Part shown: piece by piece, positions 5,849 through 10,555 of the stretch | Layout of the letters: every line of letters starts with the position of its first letter | Numbering within the stretch: position 1 is the first letter of the stretch | Assembly: GCA_035640035.1 (NCBI GenBank) | Contig: DASQWX010000207.1 | Span: forward strand, 1 to 10,555 | Source: 13-2-20CM-68-14 sp035640035 | GTDB lineage: Bacteria; Actinomycetota; Thermoleophilia; Gaiellales; Gaiellaceae | Length of the DNA stretch: 10,555 bases | Reading direction: 5' to 3' | Translations under genes and position numbers: made by a program | Notes under the pieces: generated by a model | What the model saw: the letters and a program-made list of their open reading frames with translations, nothing else | Databases searched by the model: none | Told to the model about the DNA's origin: nothing

Positions 5849-6433
5849 GTGACCGAAGACTCCAGCTTTCCGAAGCTCGTCTCCCTCGCCGCGCACGATC
5901 TGCGGACACCGCTTGCGACGGTGAGCGGCTTTGCGAAGACCTTGATCCGCACAGAGGGCCTCGAGGATCCCGCCTCTCGCTACGTCGAGATGATCGATGC
6001 CGCCTCGGCCCAGATGGCCGAGCTCCTCGACGAGCTCGGGCTCGCGGCCCGGATCGAGGCCGGCCGCTACCAGCCCACGCTGCGGGAGGTCGACACGCTT
6101 GCGCTTGCCGAAGCTGCTTCGGCGACTCTCGGCGACGACCGTGTCCGCGCCGGGGGCGAAGGCGCCACGGTCAGGGTCGACCTCGAGGCCACGGAACGAG
6201 CGGTGAGCGCCTTAGCGCGATGCGCGCTGCGTCACGGCGGGGTCGAGCTCGTCGACGTCACGGCCAACGGCCCGGAGCTGACGATCACGCCGATCACGCC
6301 CGCTTCGGCCCCCGTCGTCCTCGGACATGACCTGCGCGACCTCGGGGCCGGCGTCGCCGTGCGGCTCGTCGCTGCACTGGGCGGGTCGGTGGAGGTCGAG
6401 GACGATCTGCTCCGGGTCCGGCTGCCCGAGTGA
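5849..6433 (+). CDS. Degenerate histidine-kinase-like protein (HisKA domain, decayed ATPase domain)
   Basis: A 194-residue soluble protein. Residues 6-75 form a HisKA dimerisation/phosphoacceptor hairpin with a classic H-box (LVSLAAHDLRTPLATVSGF, His16) and a second helix (YVEMIDAASAQMAELLDELG). The rest (about 80-194) looks like a shortened HATPase fold. The N-box reads ERAVSALARCALRHGG, with Cys125 where the Mg-binding Asn normally sits. No DxGxG G1 box is seen. The end (DLGAGVAVRLVAALGGSVEVEDDLLRVRLP) matches the G2/last-strand region. No sensor, transmembrane or receiver domain is present and no response regulator is nearby, so ATP-dependent autophosphorylation is doubtful. It could act as a phosphoacceptor or dimer partner. 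GTG 5849 is chosen just before the conserved part; ATG 5789 would overlap the GTP cyclohydrolase gene. The TGA overlaps the GTG of the next gene. Confidence 0.78.
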   Translation: MTEDSSFPKLVSLAAHDLRTPLATVSGFAKTLIRTEGLEDPASRYVEMIDAASAQMAELLDELGLAARIEAGRYQPTLREVDTLALAEAASATLGDDRVRAGGEGATVRVDLEATERAVSALARCALRHGGVELVDVTANGPELTITPITPASAPVVLGHDLRDLGAGVAVRLVAALGGSVEVEDDLLRVRLPE

Positions 6434-7485
6434 GCTACCTCAACGTTGCCGACTACGAGCGGGAGGCCGAGCGGCTGCTCGACCCGGTCGCGTTTGCTTA
6501 CTTCGCCGGTGGATCGGGCGACGAATGGACGCTCCGCGACAACGTCGCCGCGTTTCGACGCTGGCGGCTGCGTCCGCGCATGCTCGTCGAGGCGAACGAG
6601 CCGTCGGCGACGACGGCCGTGCTCGGCGCGCCCGTCTCGCTGCCGGTTCTGCTCGCTCCGGTGGGCTTTCAGCAGCTTGCCCACCGCGAAGGCGAGCTTG
6701 CAGTTGCACGGGCGGCCGCTTCGGTCGGGACGGTCTACTGCCACGCGACCCTCTCCAGCCTGGCGCCGAACGAGTGTGCCGAGGCCGTTCCGGAATGCGC
6801 TCGCTGGTTTCAGCTTTACTGGTCTCGCGACCGCGGCTTCACGCGTGACCTCTTGCAGCGTGTCGCCGAAGCGGGCTACGGGGCCCTCGTCCTCACGGTC
6901 GACCTCCCGGTCCTCGGCCGCCGAGAGCGCGATCTACGGCTGGGGATCAACTTTCCCCCCGGAGACGTGCCGCTGCCGAACGTGTCGCCCGAGCTACAGC
7001 CGCTCGGCCAGGGCTTCGGCCACGTGGTCGACGCGACCCTGACCTGGCGAGACCTCGAGTGGCTCCGGAAGGAGTGCTCTCTTCCGCTCGCCGTCAAGGG
7101 GATCTTGACCGCGGAAGACGCCGTCCTCGCCGCCGACCACGGCGCCGCGGCCGTCGTCGTCTCGAACCATGGAGGTCGCCAGCTCGACGGCGTGCCAGCC
7201 TCGCTCGATGTCCTTCCCGAAGTGGTCGAGGCGGTTGGAGATCGCGTCGAGGTACTGCTCGACGGCGGTGTCCGCCGTGGGATCGACGTGCTCGTTGCGC
7301 TGGCCCTGGGCGCACGGGCGGTACTCGTCGGCCGCCCGTTCCTCTGGGGCCTCGCCGTCGACGGCGAGCAGGGCGTTCTGCGGATCCTCGAGCTCTTCCA
7401 CGAGGAGGTCCTGACCGGATTGACCTTGCTCGGGTGCGCAACGCCCGCGGGCGTCACGCGGGCCCACGTCGCGAAACGCGACTAG
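6430..7485 (+). CDS. FMN-dependent alpha-hydroxy-acid oxidase/dehydrogenase (glycolate/lactate oxidase family)
   Basis: A 351-residue TIM-barrel flavoenzyme that oxidises an L-2-hydroxy acid to the 2-oxo acid. Depending on subtype, electrons go to O2 (giving H2O2) or to another acceptor. All family active-site residues can be placed: Tyr24 (AYFAGGSGDEWTLRDN), Tyr130 (FQLYWSRD), Asp158 and Arg165 (TVDLPVLGRRERD), Lys223 (AVKGIL), and His247 and Arg250 (SNHGGRQLDG). The FMN-phosphate loop is LLDGGVRRGIDV...GARAVLVGRPFLWGL. There is no signal peptide or cytochrome b2 domain, and no membrane anchor of the L-lactate dehydrogenase LldD type is obvious. The start GTG (6430) overlaps the stop of the histidine-kinase-like gene, so the two are coupled. 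The stop shares CTAG with the convergent ankyrin gene. Family is certain; substrate (lactate, glycolate, mandelate or other) is not. Confidence 0.94.
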   Translation: MSYLNVADYEREAERLLDPVAFAYFAGGSGDEWTLRDNVAAFRRWRLRPRMLVEANEPSATTAVLGAPVSLPVLLAPVGFQQLAHREGELAVARAAASVGTVYCHATLSSLAPNECAEAVPECARWFQLYWSRDRGFTRDLLQRVAEAGYGALVLTVDLPVLGRRERDLRLGINFPPGDVPLPNVSPELQPLGQGFGHVVDATLTWRDLEWLRKECSLPLAVKGILTAEDAVLAADHGAAAVVVSNHGGRQLDGVPASLDVLPEVVEAVGDRVEVLLDGGVRRGIDVLVALALGARAVLVGRPFLWGLAVDGEQGVLRILELFHEEVLTGLTLLGCATPAGVTRAHVAKRD

Positions 7486-7931
7486 CCGCCGTGCGAGCGA
7501 AGCAGTGCGGCGAGCTCGGCGTCGCCGTTCGCGAGGGCCACGTCGAGCGGCGAGTGGCCGCTGCGGGTCCGCCCGTTCGGATCGGCGCCGGCCTCGAGCA
7601 AGATCGCCGCGACCTCGGACTGTTGCGCCGCCGCGGCGCTGTTGAGCGGATGTACGCCGAGCTCGTTATCCGCGAAGGCGTTGACGTCCGCGCCGTGCTC
7701 GACGAGCACGCGTGCCGCCTCGGGGCCGTCGAAGAACGCCGCGTAATGGAGCGGCGTGAAGTCGTCGTCCGACCTTGCTCCTGCGAGCTTTGGCTCAGCG
7801 GCGAGCACCTCTTGGAGACGCGCGGCTTCGCCGAGCGCCGCGGCTTCGAAGACGTCGAGCTCGGCGCCGGCGGCGAGCTTCCGCGCTCGCCCGCGATCGC
7901 CCCGGTAGAGAGCATGCATGATCTCGCTCAC
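7482..7931 (-). CDS. Small ankyrin-repeat protein
   Basis: A 149-residue soluble protein made almost wholly of ankyrin repeats. A degenerate first unit is about 24-53 (LDVFEAAALGEAARLQEVLAAEPK). Two good ones are about 56-86 (FTPLHYAAFFDGPEAARVLVEHGADVNA) and about 89-121 (HPLNSAAAAQQSEVAAILLEAGADPNG). A C-terminal cap is about 124-149 (HSPLDVALANGDAELAALLRSHGG). Ankyrin repeats bind other proteins; the partner is unknown. I chose GTG 7929-7931 because it makes a GTGA overlap with the upstream glycosylase, the same joint seen elsewhere in the window. ATG 7917-7919, four codons in, is the alternative. Open frame continues into the glycosylase gene in another frame, but that is a shadow. Its coupling to a DNA-repair glycosylase is noteworthy but unexplained. 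Confidence 0.85.
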   Translation of the reverse strand: MSEIMHALYRGDRGRARKLAAGAELDVFEAAALGEAARLQEVLAAEPKLAGARSDDDFTPLHYAAFFDGPEAARVLVEHGADVNAFADNELGVHPLNSAAAAQQSEVAAILLEAGADPNGRTRSGHSPLDVALANGDAELAALLRSHGG

Positions 7932-8755
7932 TTCAGCAGCTTCGAGAGGCGCCGATCCTTGAGCACGCGGCCGCCGGTCTGGCAGTCGGGGCAGTAGTAG
8001 ACGGTGTGCTCCTCGTAATCGACCCGCGCGATCGGCGCGCCGCAGACGTAGCAGGGCTCGCCGAGCTTGTTGTGGACGCGGTAGACGCGCTGGTCGCCGC
8101 CCCCGCGCTCGCGCAGCTCGAGCCCTCGGGACAGCTCGGCGTCGATCGCCTCGGCCAGCCGTGTGATCTCGCCCTCGGTGAGGTCCTGCGACAGGGCGTA
8201 GGGCGACAGCCTCGCGTGATGAAGGATCTCGTTCGCCCAGGCCCGGCCGATCCCGGCCAGGGCGCGCTGGTCGCGAAGGAGCGAGTGGAGGCGCCGCGAC
8301 TCGGATGAGCAGATCTCCGCGAGCGTGTCCGCCCCGACGCCGAGCGCTTCGGGACCGAGGTGGGCGAGCTCCTCTTCCGCGGCATCGGGTGAGAGGAGCC
8401 ACACGCCCGCGCGCTTCTTCGAACCCGCCTCGGTGAGAACGAGCTCGGCGCCACCCTCGAAACGGAGCCGGAACGCTGGGGTCTTCGGCCCCTTTTCGCC
8501 GGAGCTCAGGTATCGAAGGCGTCCCGCCGTCATCAGGTGGACGAGCAAGACAAGCTCGCCGTCCTCGGTGGGGAAGAGCAGACGCTTGCCTCTCCGCTCG
8601 GCTCCGGCGAGGCGTCGTCCCTCGAGCGCGCCGAGCGGAGGATCGAAGGTCTTCAGCGTCGCGATGTGGGCGGGGCCGGCCCTCTCGATCGGAAAGGCGC
8701 GAACCGGGTCGTTCAGGGCGCGCCGCCACGCCTCCATCTCCGGCAATTCAGGCAC
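7928..8755 (-). CDS. Fpg/Nei-family DNA glycosylase/AP lyase, variant subfamily
   Basis: A 275-residue base-excision-repair enzyme for oxidised bases. After Met removal the N-terminus is PELPEMEAWRR, with Pro2 as Schiff-base nucleophile and Glu3 and Glu6 kept. Lys57 (RRGKRLLF) is the conserved beta-hairpin Lys. A helix-two-turn-helix is at about 167-186 (AGIGRAWANEILHHARLSPY). A zinc finger with Cys235, Cys238, Cys255 and Cys258 ends the protein (CYVCGAPIA...YYCPDCQTGG), followed by a basic tail (KDRRLSKLLK). It differs from textbook MutM: the zinc-finger Arg (Arg258 in E. coli numbering) is His250, and the void-filling DPRRFG loop is GSKKRAG, so no Phe wedge. This fits an actinobacterial paralogue rather than canonical MutM, so lesion preference may differ. 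Start is GTG 8753-8755. It is coupled to an ankyrin gene and divergent from asparaginase by 20 bp. Confidence 0.93.
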   Translation of the reverse strand: MPELPEMEAWRRALNDPVRAFPIERAGPAHIATLKTFDPPLGALEGRRLAGAERRGKRLLFPTEDGELVLLVHLMTAGRLRYLSSGEKGPKTPAFRLRFEGGAELVLTEAGSKKRAGVWLLSPDAAEEELAHLGPEALGVGADTLAEICSSESRRLHSLLRDQRALAGIGRAWANEILHHARLSPYALSQDLTEGEITRLAEAIDAELSRGLELRERGGGDQRVYRVHNKLGEPCYVCGAPIARVDYEEHTVYYCPDCQTGGRVLKDRRLSKLLK

Positions 8756-8760
8756 TTACT

Positions 8761-8766
8761 TACGCT
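8761..8766 (+). promoter_or_regulatory. Candidate leaderless -10 box (TACGCT) for the asparaginase gene
   Basis: In the 20-bp gap (8756-8775) between two divergent genes, TACGCT lies exactly 9 nt before the asparaginase ATG, with no Shine-Dalgarno between. On the other strand a TACGCT (8788-8793, minus) inside the asparaginase gene could serve the glycosylase gene, leaving a ~25-nt leader with a weak GGAAG. No -35 is seen. Inference only. Confidence 0.4.
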
Positions 8767-8775
8767 TCCGGCCTC

Positions 8776-9663
8776 ATGGACGCGATCAGCGTAGCCGTGC
8801 ATCGCGGCCCGTTCGTCGAATCGGTCCATCTCGTGCACGCGGTCGCCGTCCAGGACGGCTCGGTCGTCGAAGTTGCCGGCGATCCTGCCTTCCTGGCGTC
8901 GCTTCGTTCCTCGGCGAAGCCGTTTCAGGCGCTGCCGCTCGTGCGTTCCAGGGACGATCTCGACGACGCGGACGTCGCGATTGCTTCCGCCTCCCACCGC
9001 GCCGAGCCAGAGCAGATCGAGGCGGTCAGGCGACTGCTCGCCAAGGCCCCCGCGACGGAAGACGACCTCGAGGTCGGAATCCAGGAAGGCCGGCCCCCCG
9101 AGCCGATCTACCACAACTGTTCCGGCAAGCATGCGGGCATGCTTGCGACCTGCCGCGCCCGGGGCTGGCAAACCGAGGGTTACCGGCTGGGCGGCCACCC
9201 GCTCCAGGAGGAGATCCACGCGGAGATTGCGGCGGCCGCCGAGGTCGACGCCGGCTCGGTCGAGACGGCCGTCGACGGCTGCGGGGTCGTCTGCTTCGCG
9301 CTCCCGCTCGAGCGGGTGGCGTCGATGTTCTCGCGGCTCGAGGTGCGCGAGCGAGGCGTGCGGGTCGCGGACGCGATGCGTGCGTATCCCGGCCTGGTCG
9401 GAGGCGCCGGCCAGCCGGACACGGAGCTGATGCGAAGCCTGCCCGGCTGGATCGCCAAGGGCGGAGCCGAAGGCCTCTTCTGCGCTGCGGGGCCGGACGG
9501 GCTCGGCGTCGTGCTGAAGTCGCAGGACGGGAGCTACCGAGCGCTCCGGCCGGCGATCGCATCCTTCTTCGGTCGCCTCGGGCATGAGCTCGACGAGTTC
9601 GCTCGCGTGCCCGTCCGAAACAGCCGTGGCGAGGTCGTCGGCGAGCTCGCCGCAAGCCTCTAG
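8776..9663 (+). CDS. L-asparaginase, Rhizobium etli type (Asparaginase_II family, class 3)
   Basis: A 295-residue enzyme that hydrolyses asparagine to aspartate and ammonia, of the serine/zinc type unrelated to E. coli AnsA/AnsB. Catalytic motifs known from R. etli ReAV are all visible. Ser45 and Lys48 are the S-x2-K pair (RSSAKPFQALPLV). Ser73 is in IASASHRAEPEQ. Cys115 and Lys118 are in HNCSGKHAGMLA. Cys169 is in DGCGVVCFALPL. Lys228 is in KGGAEGLFC. Cys115, Lys118 and Cys169 match the zinc site of that enzyme. No signal peptide is seen, so it is cytoplasmic. Length is a little short (ReAV is about 360), with the shortening mainly in the termini. ATG 8776 is well placed before the first conserved strand. 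A perfect hairpin lies inside the gene at the Lys118 codons. The downstream neighbour rpoD is on the same strand after 143 bp. Confidence 0.93.
   Translation: MDAISVAVHRGPFVESVHLVHAVAVQDGSVVEVAGDPAFLASLRSSAKPFQALPLVRSRDDLDDADVAIASASHRAEPEQIEAVRRLLAKAPATEDDLEVGIQEGRPPEPIYHNCSGKHAGMLATCRARGWQTEGYRLGGHPLQEEIHAEIAAAAEVDAGSVETAVDGCGVVCFALPLERVASMFSRLEVRERGVRVADAMRAYPGLVGGAGQPDTELMRSLPGWIAKGGAEGLFCAAGPDGLGVVLKSQDGSYRALRPAIASFFGRLGHELDEFARVPVRNSRGEVVGELAASL
9125..9146 (+). repeat. Perfect 10-bp-arm inverted repeat inside the asparaginase coding region
   Basis: GCAAGCATGC (9125-9134), GG, GCATGCTTGC (9137-9146). It encodes part of the zinc/catalytic segment GKHAGMLA. The palindrome depends on CAT for His and CTT for Leu, which are unusual choices beside the CAC and CTC/CTG used elsewhere in the window. 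As RNA it would be a strong stem, although a 2-nt loop would open to about 4 nt or more. Function is unknown. Confidence 0.5.
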
Positions 9664-9806
9664 AAAATTTCTTCCAAATTCCGAGCTTCCGCGCTAACAT
9701 TGCCGCCGCGCGGGAGAGAGCCGGGGAGGCGCAAGGAGCTCGGCCCCTTCACGTGTCTGCGTAGGTCTGTCCCCGAGTCCAACCAGCACGAGAAACGCGG
9801 AGGTCG
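9664..9806 (+). promoter_or_regulatory. Upstream region and candidate promoter of rpoD/sigA
   Basis: A 143-bp non-coding spacer. Its first ~40 bp are the most AT-rich stretch in the window. TTCCAA (9672-9677), 17 nt, TAACAT (9695-9700) is a plausible housekeeping promoter, with transcription then starting near 9707 and a ~100-nt purine-rich leader (GGGAGAGAG...GGGGAGG). The ribosome site GGAGG (9799-9803) is only 3 nt from the ATG. A very short possible upstream frame (GTG-TCT-GCG-TAG near 9753) is not convincing. I see no rho-independent terminator for the asparaginase gene here. Confidence 0.45.

Positions 9807-10555
<749 letters not shown>

Noticed and set aside
4177..5952. A 591-codon open frame on the minus strand overlapping plsY and the GTP cyclohydrolase gene
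   Set aside because: Its translation is Arg/Ala/Pro-rich with no recognisable motif, while another frame on the same strand encodes a full FolE2/MptA protein. It is a high-GC shadow.
7482..8729. A possible fusion of glycosylase-region sequence to the ankyrin protein in one long minus-strand frame
   Set aside because: The upstream part is an out-of-frame reading of the glycosylase gene with shadow-like composition. The GTG at 7929-7931 gives a normal separate gene.
9662..9672. AGAAA-A-TTTCT symmetry at the end of the asparaginase gene
   Set aside because: Only 5-bp A/T arms with a one-base centre, too weak to be a terminator or operator on its own.
9753..9764. Minimal upstream frame GTG-TCT-GCG-TAG in the rpoD leader
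   Set aside because: Three codons, with the nearest AAGGAG too far upstream (about 14 nt). No evidence that it is translated.

Overview
The window is about 10.5 kb of high-GC, very gene-dense chromosomal DNA. GTG starts, C/G-ending codons, a primary sigma factor, an RskA-like ECF sigma/anti-sigma pair and a Rhizobium etli-type asparaginase suggest an actinobacterium. My best guess is the Thermoleophilia (Gaiellales/Solirubrobacterales-like), by overall protein character only. There are no rRNA or tRNA genes, CRISPR arrays, insertion sequences or phage genes that I can see.

Layout: (1) 1-284, the end of thyX (+). (2) 281-2156 (-), a translationally coupled operon: an SDR-fold protein, then an ECF sigma factor, then a membrane anti-sigma factor. 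A divergent secreted beta-rich protein (2237-2857, +) lies across an 80-bp spacer with a perfect 17-bp dyad. (3) A REP-like palindrome (2867-2898) separates that gene from a Mn-type sodA (2912-3541, -). sodA is head to head with a second, divergent Fe/Mn-SOD paralogue (3635-4255, +), which is coupled to plsY (4252-4854, +). (4) A FolE2/MptA-type GTP cyclohydrolase (4851-5828, -) diverges across 20 bp from a degenerate histidine-kinase-like gene (5849-6433, +) coupled to an FMN-dependent alpha-hydroxy-acid oxidase (6430-7485, +). (5) An Fpg/Nei-type DNA glycosylase (-) is coupled to a small ankyrin protein (7482-7931, -). It diverges across another 20-bp gap from an asparaginase (8776-9663, +). 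(6) A 143-bp spacer leads into the primary sigma factor gene rpoD/sigA (9807 to the window end, +).

The content is mostly housekeeping plus redox and stress functions: two superoxide dismutases, a flavin oxidase that should make H2O2, an oxidised-base glycosylase and an ECF sigma circuit. I do not see a clear new defence, mobile or biosynthetic system. The most notable points are architectural or residue-level. Three convergent gene pairs end on the same CTAG, so the two TAG stops overlap. Five same-strand pairs have 4-bp NTGA overlaps. Two divergent pairs are separated by exactly 20 bp. The SDR, glycosylase and histidine-kinase-like proteins have changed key residues. The two SODs are head to head. 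A REP-like palindrome lies between convergent genes.
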